This document shows positions 1 through 7,387 of a stretch of DNA of 14,971 bases, in pieces (positions within the stretch are counted from its first letter, which is position 1; the number at the start of each line of letters is the position of its first letter). The notes below the pieces were generated by a model. It was not told the origin of the DNA and did not search any database. It was given only the letters and a program-made list of their open reading frames with translations. The stretch lies in NCBI GenBank assembly GCA_002352665.1, contig DEIV01000129.1:66629-81599 (forward strand), given 5' to 3'. The position numbers and the translations under genes are program-made. The stretch comes from Flavobacteriaceae bacterium UBA2765. Its GTDB lineage: Bacteria; Bacteroidota; Bacteroidia; Flavobacteriales; Flavobacteriaceae.

Positions 1-1167
1 TTAAGTTGCCGGATTATAACTTTTTTTATCAATTATAATTTTAGCAATAATCTCTCTTAAGATTTCAGAAGTGCCACCGCCAATAGGTCCTATTCTACTA
101 TCGCGTAGCAATCTTGCCATTGGGTAATTTTCCATATAACCATAACCACCTAATAACTGTAAGCAATCATAAATTACTTGATCAGAAATCTTTGTAGATA
201 CCAATTTAGACATACTGGCTTCTTTGACAACATACTCACCATCGTTCAATCGTTTGGTTGTTAAATAGTTCATGGCTTTGCACATTTCTACTTCACTTGC
301 CATATCGGCAACTTTATGACGTAAAGCCTGAAATTTATCAATACTTTTGCCAAATGCTTGTCGTTCTGACATATATTGTAATGCATATTCAATGGCATAT
401 TCAGCCCTAGCATGAGCATTAATGGCCATTATTAGTCTTTCTAAAGCGAAATGTTGCATGATATAAGGAAAGCCTTTTCCTTCTTCACCCATTAAATTTT
501 CAACAGGTATTTTAACATTGTCAAAAGCTATTTCAGCCGTATCAGAAGCACGCCAACCTAGTTTGTCTAACTTGGTGACTGAAATACCCGGAGAATTACT
601 ATCTACAATAAAAATACTCATACCTTTATTTCCTAATTCAGGTTGCGTTTTAGCTGCAACCACCATATAGTCTGAATATACTCCATTGGTAATAAATGTT
701 TTAGACCCATTGATTATATAGTTTTCGTCTTTTTTTACAGCTGTAGTTCTCATTCCAGCCACATCAGAACCACCAAAGGGTTCGCTTATACAAAGGCATC
801 CAATTTTATCTCCTTCAATACTTGGCGTTAAATATGTTTTTTTAATACGATCATCTCCTTCCTTATTTACGTGTGTCATAGCCAAATAAGCATGTGCCCA
901 CATGGCAGCGGCAAAACCTCCGGAATTTATTTTTTGCAATTCTTCAAGAAATATAGCGGTATAAAAAAGATCTAATGCCAAACCACCATAGGCTTCGGGT
1001 GAATTGAGCCCGAAATAACCCATATCGCCAAATTTCTTCCAAATAAAACGTTCTATTTTTCCTTCTTTTTCCCATTTTTCAATATGAGGAACTACTTCTT
1101 TTTGTAAAAACTCTTTAAAACTCTGTCTAAATGCTTTGTGTTCTTCTGTAAAATACAGCATACTCAT
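1..1167 (-). CDS. Acyl-CoA dehydrogenase, LCAD/IVD-like active-site type
   Basis: FAD-dependent acyl-CoA dehydrogenase of 388 residues, the usual length, which oxidises an acyl-CoA to the 2-enoyl-CoA and passes electrons to electron-transfer flavoprotein. The first family signature is at residues 126-138 (CISEPFGGSDVAG) and the second at 337-356 (QLLGGYGYMEN...RLLRD). The position that holds the catalytic Glu in short- and medium-chain enzymes reads GGGTSE (363-368), so the base is not there. A Glu is present at residue 243 in ALERL, where long-chain and isovaleryl-CoA dehydrogenases keep theirs. The substrate is therefore unclear: branched, long-chain or glutaryl-like acyl-CoA are all possible. 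The gene is complete, with its stop at the very edge of the window. It starts 7 bp after the helix-hairpin-helix gene, probably in one transcript. A GGAGG lies about 15 nt before the ATG, longer than normal spacing. Confidence 0.95.
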   Translation of the reverse strand: MSMLYFTEEHKAFRQSFKEFLQKEVVPHIEKWEKEGKIERFIWKKFGDMGYFGLNSPEAYGGLALDLFYTAIFLEELQKINSGGFAAAMWAHAYLAMTHVNKEGDDRIKKTYLTPSIEGDKIGCLCISEPFGGSDVAGMRTTAVKKDENYIINGSKTFITNGVYSDYMVVAAKTQPELGNKGMSIFIVDSNSPGISVTKLDKLGWRASDTAEIAFDNVKIPVENLMGEEGKGFPYIMQHFALERLIMAINAHARAEYAIEYALQYMSERQAFGKSIDKFQALRHKVADMASEVEMCKAMNYLTTKRLNDGEYVVKEASMSKLVSTKISDQVIYDCLQLLGGYGYMENYPMARLLRDSRIGPIGGGTSEILREIIAKIIIDKKSYNPAT

Positions 1168-1174
1168 TGGTGGA

Positions 1175-2086
1175 TTATTTTGCCTCCAAATATAAGGCTA
1201 TTCTGTCAAATTTATCTAAGGGAAAGTCCTCAATTTTCTTTAGTTCATTTAAGGATTGAATTTCTGCCACTTCATCTCTATATTCAAATATTTTTTTAGT
1301 CAATTCATAATCAATATATACAATAGATAATACTTGTTTAAAGGTGGCTGTATTCACATTTATTTTTTTGAAGGATGGTACTTCTAAAACCTGAAATTGA
1401 CCTAAAATACTATCTATAATCGCACTATCTAAATAATAAACCTCATACAATTGATCATTTAGAAAAAACCCACCTAATTTGGTGCGATAATTTATAATAC
1501 GTTCTGATAATTTTTTGCCAATACCTCTGATAGATTGTAAGTCTTTCGCAGTAGCAGTATTTAAATCTTTTATCTCAGTGTCTATCGGTTTTTCAACTTT
1601 AATATAAGTGTCAGAATTTTTATTAAAAGTATCTTGGCGAAATAAGTTTTGCTCTTTTTTATTTGCTATCCAATCTGGGAATTTGAAATACGGAGAAATT
1701 ATAGCTAATAAACTGTCAGATACTTTTGTTATATATTGAAATTCACTTGCTGAATTAATATATTTTCCATTGGCTCTATGTTCAAGTAGTCTGTCTATTT
1801 CTTCTACAGACATGCCTATTTGATATCCTTTAAAATCAGTTAAAAAACTTGGATTAAATGGATAAATTTTGGCTTTTCCGGTCGCTAATTTTAATTGTTT
1901 TAAGGAATCTATTTCTTTTTGATAGTGTACTATTTCAGTTGAACTGAATTCGTTGGAGTCCTTATTAAAAATATCGATAACTATCGGCAACACAAAGAAA
2001 TATATAAGTTGTAAAACAACAATAAGTATGGCTAAAAATAAAACCCCATTCCGTTGGCTGTTATTGTACCAGAAATGGGATTTCAT
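1175..2086 (-). CDS. Membrane-anchored helix-hairpin-helix (ComEA-like) protein
   Basis: A 303-residue protein with one N-terminal membrane segment (about residues 13-38) and a C-terminal part made of helix-hairpin-helix units. Two clear ComEA-like units lie at about 174-230 (DLNTATAKDLQSIRGIGKKL) and 242-300 (INVNTATFKQVLSI). A third, weaker unit appears at about 77-140, starting FNPSFLTDFKGYQIGMS, the form often seen first in Bacteroidota three-unit proteins. ComEA in competent bacteria binds DNA at the envelope for uptake, so DNA binding on the periplasmic side is a reasonable inference. The classic GIG hairpin is intact only in the second unit (188-190); the third has VYIDYE instead, so it may be structural. 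It lies 20 bp after the symporter gene and 7 bp before the acyl-CoA dehydrogenase gene; no functional tie to either is evident. Confidence 0.88.
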   Translation of the reverse strand: MKSHFWYNNSQRNGVLFLAILIVVLQLIYFFVLPIVIDIFNKDSNEFSSTEIVHYQKEIDSLKQLKLATGKAKIYPFNPSFLTDFKGYQIGMSVEEIDRLLEHRANGKYINSASEFQYITKVSDSLLAIISPYFKFPDWIANKKEQNLFRQDTFNKNSDTYIKVEKPIDTEIKDLNTATAKDLQSIRGIGKKLSERIINYRTKLGGFFLNDQLYEVYYLDSAIIDSILGQFQVLEVPSFKKINVNTATFKQVLSIVYIDYELTKKIFEYRDEVAEIQSLNELKKIEDFPLDKFDRIALYLEAK

Positions 2087-2106
2087 ATAAGTGTAATTTT
2101 ATTAAA

Positions 2107-3705
2107 TTAATTAGCTTTACTTGCTTTTATAGCTGTCATATATTTTTTTAATTCACCTTTAACTTTAGGAGCCAAAAGAATTAAACCAATCATATTAGGT
2201 ACCATCATCGCAAAAATCATAGCATCAGAGAATCCGATTACTGAACCTAGACTTGCGGCAGCACCAATGATTACAAAAACACAAAACAATAATTTGTAAG
2301 CATATTCCATTTTTTTTGTTCTTCCAAATAAATATGCCCACCCTTGGAAACCGTAATAAGACCAAGAAATCATGGTACTAAATGCAAATAATACTACCGC
2401 TATAGTAAGCACATAAGGAAACCAAGATATAGCAGATTCAAAAGCTCCTGAAGTTAATAAAATGGCTTGAGCATCATTTAATGAAGCATTTTCAGCAGTT
2501 ACATTCCCTGTAATAATCAGCACTAATGCTGTCATGGTACAAACAACCACGGTATCAATAAATGGTTCTAATAATGCTACTAAACCTTCAGATGCAGGAA
2601 ATTTTGTCTTTACTGCAGAATGTGCGATAGAAGCAGAGCCAACACCTGCTTCGTTAGAAAATGCAGCCCTTCTAAATCCTTGAACTAAAACGCCAACAGC
2701 ACCACCGGCTACTCCTTCCGGACTAAATGCTCCGTTAAATATTTGCATAAAAGCATCGCCAATCATATTGTAATTTGCAAAAATTACAAATAAAGATGCG
2801 GCAACATAAATAACAACCATAAATGGAACAATCTTATCTGTAACTTTTGCTATTTTTTTAATTCCCCCAATAATTACTATGCCTACAAATATGGCCATAA
2901 TTAAACCAAAAAGCCATCCTTTGCCATGTAAAAATGAGGCTTCACCACCGGTAATATTCTCTACCAATTGAAAAGCTTGGTTTACTTGAAACATATTACC
3001 TCCACCAAATGAACCACCTATAACAAATACAGCAAAAATGGCTGCTAGTACTTTTCCTAATCCCTCAAACCCTTTTGCCTTAAGTCCTTTTGTTAAATAG
3101 TACATAGGACCACCATATACTGTCCCATCTGCTTCTATATCTCTATATTTTACACCTAAAGTACATTCTACAAACTTAGATGCCATTCCTAAAAAACCAG
3201 CTACAATCATCCAAAATGTGGCACCGGCTCCACCAATAGAAACCGCAATGGCTACACCTGCAATATTTCCTAAACCTACTGTAGCTGATAATGCCGCAGT
3301 TAGAGCTTGAAAGTGAGAGACCTCTCCTTCATGTCCCTCAATTCTTATTGTATCTGGGTTGTCTTCTTCATCGGTGAATTCTAATTTGGCCATTTCTACT
3401 TTATGATCAACCCTATCTTCTAGATCGTCATATTTTCCTCGAACAATATTGATTGAGGTCCAAAAACCTCTAAAATTTATAAGATTAAAATAAAATGTAA
3501 AATAGGTAGCTCCAATTATTAAAGGAAATAAAACCCAATATATTTGAATGCCACCGGGAAAAGGAATTTGATAAAAAATAAAGTTAACAAACCAACCTGT
3601 GGCATTACCAAAAGCTTGATCAATTTTTTCATCAATACCTTGCTCTTGGGCAAAAGTTATAAATGGACTTACTAATAGTAGTAAGGACAGTAGTTTTTTA
3701 TGCAT
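2107..3705 (-). CDS. Sodium:alanine symporter, AGCS family
   Basis: Inner-membrane secondary transporter of 532 residues that takes up alanine or glycine with Na+ (AGCS family). The family signature is at about residues 158-173 (GGAGATFWMIVAGFLG), preceded by the conserved substrate-site region TAALSATVGLGNIAGVA (about 136-152) and followed by many hydrophobic helices. The first 19-20 residues resemble a signal peptide (KKLLSLLLLVSPFITFAQ), a feature I associate with Bacteroidota members of this family. A charged, acidic segment at about 91-126 (YDDLEDRVDHKVEMAKLEF and on to GHEGEVSH) enlarges the cytoplasmic loop before the signature; typical Bacillus members have only a few residues there. 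It is the first gene of the probable minus-strand unit and faces the CoA-binding gene across 142 bp. The only -7-like sequence I find upstream on this strand is TATGTTTA, one mismatch from consensus. Confidence 0.94.
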   Translation of the reverse strand: MHKKLLSLLLLVSPFITFAQEQGIDEKIDQAFGNATGWFVNFIFYQIPFPGGIQIYWVLFPLIIGATYFTFYFNLINFRGFWTSINIVRGKYDDLEDRVDHKVEMAKLEFTDEEDNPDTIRIEGHEGEVSHFQALTAALSATVGLGNIAGVAIAVSIGGAGATFWMIVAGFLGMASKFVECTLGVKYRDIEADGTVYGGPMYYLTKGLKAKGFEGLGKVLAAIFAVFVIGGSFGGGNMFQVNQAFQLVENITGGEASFLHGKGWLFGLIMAIFVGIVIIGGIKKIAKVTDKIVPFMVVIYVAASLFVIFANYNMIGDAFMQIFNGAFSPEGVAGGAVGVLVQGFRRAAFSNEAGVGSASIAHSAVKTKFPASEGLVALLEPFIDTVVVCTMTALVLIITGNVTAENASLNDAQAILLTSGAFESAISWFPYVLTIAVVLFAFSTMISWSYYGFQGWAYLFGRTKKMEYAYKLLFCVFVIIGAAASLGSVIGFSDAMIFAMMVPNMIGLILLAPKVKGELKKYMTAIKASKAN

Positions 3706-3847
3706 AATAAATTGAGTTAATTTTTAGATTTTCCGTTGCAATATCTTAAAAAAAATGGAGTAAACATAGATATTAATGGTTAAATATTAAGAAAAGGTTA
3801 ATTTATTAGCTTATATTTAGAGGATAAATAACTAAATCACCTTTTAA

Positions 3848-4228
3848 TTGATAAATACAAAAACCTTAGTACTTGGTGCTTCATTAAAACCTAATAGATA
3901 TTCTTATATTACTATAAAAAGATTGATTGAAAAAAAATACGAAGTAAGAGCTATAGGTCTAAAAGCAGGTAGGGTAAATGGTGTACAGATAGTAACAGAA
4001 AAAATTGATTTTAAAGACATTGATACTGTAACATTATACCTTAATTCACAAAATCAGTTGGGATATTATAATTATATAATTGCATTGCAACCCCGTAGGG
4101 TTATTTTTAATCCTGGTGCAGAAAATGATGAGCTTGTAAATTTATTGGAAGAAAATAATATTAATGCAGAAATAGCTTGCACCTTAGTTTTACTGTCAAC
4201 AAACCAGTATATTAAAAAAAACAATTAA
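3848..4228 (+). CDS. Small CoA-binding domain (Rossmann) protein
   Basis: A 126-residue protein of the CoA_binding_2 type, the stand-alone nucleotide-binding fold related to the CoA-binding domain of succinyl-CoA synthetase. The N-terminal strand-loop reads TLVLGASLKPNRYS (residues 6-19), the typical nucleotide-binding beginning. Later landmarks are the VNGVQIVTEKIDF region and VIFNPGAENDELVNLLEENNI near the C-terminus, where the family has its conserved NPG turn. No catalytic function is known for such single-domain proteins. The start is TTG at 3848: an in-frame TAA lies directly upstream and no ATG occurs before the conserved GAS motif, so this is the only practical start. It is transcribed alone, and its stop shares the TTAA at 4225-4228 with the convergent rnz stop, leaving no room for a separate terminator. 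Confidence 0.85.
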   Translation: MINTKTLVLGASLKPNRYSYITIKRLIEKKYEVRAIGLKAGRVNGVQIVTEKIDFKDIDTVTLYLNSQNQLGYYNYIIALQPRRVIFNPGAENDELVNLLEENNINAEIACTLVLLSTNQYIKKNN

Positions 4229-5181
4229 TTTTGATGAGCAATAATTAATTCATCAGGTACCTTACTGTCTATTTTGATAACCTTACCTTCTTTAGCTAGA
4301 ATGACCTTATCAAAAACAGTTGTAGCTTCTTGTTTAAAAAGGTCTAAATTATCATATCGGCTAGAATAATGCCCTAAAATTAGTTGCCCTACTTTTGCTT
4401 GTTTTGCAATTTTAGCGGCTTCTTCTGCCGTAGCATGTTTTGTGGCTATCGCAGTTTCTTGTCTGTCATTTAAAAAGGTAGCTTCATGGTATAATAAGTC
4501 TACATTTTTAATTATAGAAGTAATTTCAGGTTTGTAAAGGGTGTCGCTACAAAAAGCATAGCTTAGGGGTTTGTGCGGATTAAACGTTAAGGATTGATTT
4601 AATATAATTTGACCATTTTCCTTAACGAAATCTTTACCATCTTTTAAATTCTGATAATCGCATATTTCTATTTCAGAAATTTCTTTAACAGCATCAATAT
4701 TTAATTTGCGTTCTCCAATCTTTTCTAAAAATAAAAATCCATTAGTATAGATACGATGATCAAGTGGTATGGTATACACTTCAACTTTTTCATCTTCAAA
4801 AATAAGCTCACTCTTATCACTATTCAATTCGTGAAAAACCAAACCAAATTGTAACTTTGAATTTGAAGCCTTTAATTGTAAGTTGACAACTTTTTTAAGG
4901 TCTTTAGGCCCAAAAATATGTAAGTCATTTTTACGCTTTAGTAAACCAAAGGTGGATAATAAACCAATAAGTCCAAAAAAATGATCACCGTGTAAATGAG
5001 AAATAAAAATATGGTTTATCGCAGAAAATTTAATCTTATATTTTCTGAGTTGTACCTGAGTGCCTTCGCCACAATCGATCAAAAACCGCCTGTTATTTAT
5101 TTCTAAATATTGCGATGTTGGATGTGCAAAGGTTCGGGGTGTAGCCGAATGACAACCTAATATAGTTAAACTAATACTCAT
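4225..5181 (-). CDS. rnz: Ribonuclease Z (tRNA 3' endonuclease)
   Basis: Zinc metallo-beta-lactamase-fold endonuclease that trims the 3' trailer of precursor tRNAs, 318 residues, normal for the short RNase Z form. Metal ligands are visible: HLHGDH at 62-67, His142 in LDHRIY, Asp213 in FCSDT and His271 in LGHYSSRY. The N-terminal ILGCHSATP and LIDCGEGTQ segments and the HEAT motif (232-235) are also characteristic. The flexible-arm region with a GP turn (FGPKDL, about 90-95) is present. The ATG overlaps the stop of the upstream T9SS-domain gene as ATGA (5178-5181), indicating translational coupling. It is the last gene of the pyrR operon. The stop codon overlaps the stop of the opposite CoA-binding gene within TTAA. 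Confidence 0.96.
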   Translation of the reverse strand: MSISLTILGCHSATPRTFAHPTSQYLEINNRRFLIDCGEGTQVQLRKYKIKFSAINHIFISHLHGDHFFGLIGLLSTFGLLKRKNDLHIFGPKDLKKVVNLQLKASNSKLQFGLVFHELNSDKSELIFEDEKVEVYTIPLDHRIYTNGFLFLEKIGERKLNIDAVKEISEIEICDYQNLKDGKDFVKENGQIILNQSLTFNPHKPLSYAFCSDTLYKPEITSIIKNVDLLYHEATFLNDRQETAIATKHATAEEAAKIAKQAKVGQLILGHYSSRYDNLDLFKQEATTVFDKVILAKEGKVIKIDSKVPDELIIAHQN

Positions 5182-5534
5182 TTAATAACAATCCGTTTTG
5201 ATGTGATTTCGGTATTGGTTTTAATTGAATAAATATAAATTCCTGAATCTAACTTGTCTCTATAGAAAGGAATGGTATTAGCCCCGGTCTTAGTAGTATA
5301 CTTTTGAAAATAGACTACATTACCAATAAGGTCTTTAACCGAAAATTCTATTTCAAACACAGCCATTGCATGAAACTTAATTTTAGTTGTTACACTAAAA
5401 GGGTTCGGAGACGCTACAATTTTCTTTATAATCATTACCGAGTCATGGGTAATGTTATTTTTTTCATACTGTTGTGAAAAAACAGTTGAAGAAAGTGTAA
5501 CCAATAAAATAAATAAAAGTAATTTTTTAACCAT
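5178..5534 (-). CDS. Stand-alone T9SS type A sorting domain protein
   Basis: A 118-residue secreted protein that is little more than a signal peptide plus a type IX secretion C-terminal domain. Residues 1-20 form a Sec signal peptide (KKLLLFILLVTLSS, then VFSQQ). Residues 39-118 match the type A sorting domain: PNPF near the start (43-46), KDLIGNVVY (67-75), LDSGIYIYSI (95-104) and the basic-hydrophobic end KRIVIK (113-118). Such domains normally sit behind a large enzyme or adhesin, direct it through the T9SS and are removed. Here the intervening region is only about 18 residues, so there is no cargo. It may be a remnant, or a small protein with its own job in the periplasm or at the surface; I cannot tell which. 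It sits 13 bp after the STAS-like gene and overlaps rnz by ATGA. Confidence 0.85.
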   Translation of the reverse strand: MVKKLLLFILLVTLSSTVFSQQYEKNNITHDSVMIIKKIVASPNPFSVTTKIKFHAMAVFEIEFSVKDLIGNVVYFQKYTTKTGANTIPFYRDKLDSGIYIYSIKTNTEITSKRIVIK

Positions 5535-5547
5535 AAGCTATTTTAAA

Positions 5548-5880
5548 TTAAAATCCCAAATCTCGTTCAATATTTTCCATTTCTACAATATCTAACGCCT
5601 CAATTAGCGTAGGTACTGCTATAAGTTTATCTGTCACATCATCAGCATCAATCCCATCAACTACCATCACAAAAGACATGCCATTATTTCTATGTTGTTT
5701 AGATTGAGGCAAAAATAACAAGATATTTTCTATATCTGCCTCTTTAGACAGAGAAAAATCAATAATTATATTCTCCTCCTTAAAGTTAACATATTTTTTT
5801 GAGAAATCTGAATAAAAATCAGCAATTGAATTTTTATCAATTTTAAAAATAGTTGCTATTTCAGTTTTTTCTATTTTCAT
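5548..5880 (-). CDS. Small STAS-like protein of unknown function
   Basis: A 110-residue soluble protein without signal peptide or membrane segment. The pattern of a strand (NIIIDFSL, about 37-44), a helix (ADIENILLFL), a second strand (SFVMVVDGI, 69-77) and a final helix (TLIEALDIVEMENIERDLGF, 91-110) looks like an anti-sigma-factor-antagonist (STAS) fold. The Ser or Thr that is phosphorylated in SpoIIAA is not obvious, so a partner-switching role is not shown. From memory, relatives in flavobacteria sit beside rnz and are sometimes labelled ribonuclease Z by neighbourhood; this sequence has no metallo-beta-lactamase motif and is not a nuclease of that kind. Its ATG overlaps the pyrB stop as ATGA (5877-5880), so it is probably translated together with pyrB. 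Confidence 0.7.
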   Translation of the reverse strand: MKIEKTEIATIFKIDKNSIADFYSDFSKKYVNFKEENIIIDFSLSKEADIENILLFLPQSKQHRNNGMSFVMVVDGIDADDVTDKLIAVPTLIEALDIVEMENIERDLGF

Positions 5881-6806
5881 TTTTTTATTTGTTGGGCCAG
5901 TAAATAAATAACTGCCATTCTAATGGCAACTCCATTTTCTACTTGGTTCAATATAATTGACTGTTTAGAATCAGCTACATCACTTGTAATTTCTACTCCT
6001 CTATTAATGGGGCCGGGATGCATAATTACAATTTTCTTGCCAAGGCTATCTAAAATCTCTTTATTAATGCCAAACAATTGGGTGTATTCTCTAATAGACG
6101 GAAAATATTTAATATCCATTCGTTCATGTTGCACTCTTAAAACATTAGCAACATCGCACCAGGCGAGGGCTTTTTTTAGGTTAGTTTCAACTTTCACACC
6201 AAGGCTACTGATATATTTTGGTAGCAAGGTGGTTGGCCCGCAAACTTTTACCGTTGCACCTTGTAATTGCAGGGCGAAAATATTCGATAAAGCCACTCTA
6301 GAGTGTAATATGTCACCAATAATGACCACTTTTTTACCTTTTACAGTTCCTAATGTTTCCTTTATGGAATAGCTGTCTAATAATGCTTGAGTAGGATGTT
6401 CATGTGCACCATCTCCGGCATTGATAATTTTAGCATTTACATGTTTAGATAAAAATACACCCGCACCAACATTGGGATGCCTCATTACAACAATATCTAC
6501 TTTCATTGATAGGATATTATTGACGGTGTCAATTAAAGTTTCGCCCTTTTTTACTGAAGATTGGCTGGCAGAAAAATTAATAATATCTGCCGATAGTCTT
6601 TTTTCGGCCAATTCAAAAGATAATTTTGTCCTGGTACTATTTTCAAAAAACAAATTAGCAATGGTAATATCTCTTAGTGACGGTACTTTCTTTATCGGCC
6701 TGTTAATTACCTCTTTAAAATGATCAGCAGTATTAAAAATAAGATCAATATCTTCTTTTTTAAGATATTTTATGCCTAATAAATGGTCTGTACTTAACTG
6801 TTTCAT
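5877..6806 (-). CDS. pyrB: Aspartate carbamoyltransferase, catalytic subunit
   Basis: Catalyses carbamoyl phosphate plus aspartate to N-carbamoyl-aspartate, the first committed step of pyrimidine synthesis, in the cytoplasm. At 309 residues it is the normal catalytic-chain length. The carbamoyl-phosphate loop FENSTRTKLSFE is at 54-65, the 80s loop with SSVKKGET at 83-90, HPTQ at 137-140, RVQHER at 224-229 (aspartate-binding Arg and Gln) and HPGP at 263-266. No pyrI regulatory chain follows; the next gene is the STAS-like protein. Together with the adjacent pyrR this suggests control at the expression level rather than by an allosteric PyrI subunit. One base separates it from the pyrR stop, and its own TGA overlaps the next ATG. 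Confidence 0.97.
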   Translation of the reverse strand: MKQLSTDHLLGIKYLKKEDIDLIFNTADHFKEVINRPIKKVPSLRDITIANLFFENSTRTKLSFELAEKRLSADIINFSASQSSVKKGETLIDTVNNILSMKVDIVVMRHPNVGAGVFLSKHVNAKIINAGDGAHEHPTQALLDSYSIKETLGTVKGKKVVIIGDILHSRVALSNIFALQLQGATVKVCGPTTLLPKYISSLGVKVETNLKKALAWCDVANVLRVQHERMDIKYFPSIREYTQLFGINKEILDSLGKKIVIMHPGPINRGVEITSDVADSKQSIILNQVENGVAIRMAVIYLLAQQIKK

Positions 6807-6807
6807 T

Positions 6808-7350
6808 TTAATTATTACTTAAAATATAAACGGCATCTTTTTTGTCGTTTTCTTGCCAAGAAACTTTTACTTTTTCTGAATTTATAACATCCACTTGTCT
6901 GCCTATATAGTCTGGTTGTATAGGTAAATGTCTACTGAAACGTCTGTCTATTAATACTAATAATTCTATAGATGTGGGTCTCCCAAATGATTGAATAGCG
7001 GTTAAGGCAGATCTTATACTTCTACCCGAGAATAAAACATCATCAATTATGACTACATTTTTATCTTCAACAATAAAATCTATGGTGGTATTACTTGCTG
7101 CCAATGGTTCATCTCTCCGTCTAAAATCATCACGATAAAAAGTAATATCAAGTTGTCCTAATTTGATATTAGAAATTTTATAATCTTCTTGTAAAATTTT
7201 CATTAATCTTTGAGCAAGAAAAACACCTCTGGGTTGTAAACCTATCAAAACAGTATTGTTAAAGTCATTGTGATTTTCAATGAGTTGACATGCCAAGCGA
7301 TGAAGGATGATGTGAATATCTTTCGCGTTAAGTAATGTCTTTTTTGCCAT
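6808..7350 (-). CDS. pyrR: PyrR: pyrimidine regulator / uracil phosphoribosyltransferase
   Basis: A 180-residue type I phosphoribosyltransferase-fold protein. PyrR proteins respond to UMP/UTP, in Gram-positives by binding pyr mRNA, and many also make UMP from uracil and PRPP. The PRPP-binding motif VVIIDDVLFSGRS lies at about residues 99-111, preceded by IGLQPRGVFLAQRL (36-49) and LDITFYRDDFRRR (67-79), and followed by LPIQPDYIGRQVDVI, all typical of PyrR. The frame stays open upstream to a TTG at 7401, but I chose the ATG at 7350: it gives the family length, the extra 17 residues (rich in K, F, C) do not look conserved, and a perfect -7 promoter motif lies inside that extension. It is the first gene of the pyrR-pyrB-STAS-T9SS-rnz operon. 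Whether it binds RNA here is unknown; the predicted leader is too short for an attenuator. Confidence 0.92.
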   Translation of the reverse strand: MAKKTLLNAKDIHIILHRLACQLIENHNDFNNTVLIGLQPRGVFLAQRLMKILQEDYKISNIKLGQLDITFYRDDFRRRDEPLAASNTTIDFIVEDKNVVIIDDVLFSGRSIRSALTAIQSFGRPTSIELLVLIDRRFSRHLPIQPDYIGRQVDVINSEKVKVSWQENDKKDAVYILSNN

Positions 7351-7379
7351 GAGAGCAGTACAAGCCTTTGGTTTGAATG

Positions 7380-7387
7380 CAAAAATA
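7380..7387 (-). promoter_or_regulatory. -7 promoter box for the pyrR operon
   Basis: On the minus strand this reads TATTTTTG, an exact match to the Bacteroidota -7 consensus TAnnTTTG. Transcription would begin near 7373, giving a leader of about 20-25 nt before the pyrR ATG at 7350. No TTG is found 17-23 nt upstream; the nearest is 11 nt away, so the -33 element is not convincing. Confidence 0.5.

Noticed and set aside
3706..3847. Divergent promoter boxes (TATGTTTA on minus, TATATTTA on plus)
   Set aside because: Each has one mismatch to the -7 consensus and neither has a TTG at the right distance. Promoters must exist in this 142-bp gap, but I cannot place them with confidence.
4223..4255. 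AATTAATT repeats and a TGATGA/TCATCA stem at the CoA-binding/rnz junction
   Set aside because: They are short, AT-rich and mostly inside the rnz coding end, with no following T-run; chance is likely in this base composition.
5923..6723. Two open frames on the plus strand opposite pyrB
   Set aside because: They lie antisense to a fully conserved pyrB and their translations show no recognisable domain; they are by-products of the pyrB codon pattern.
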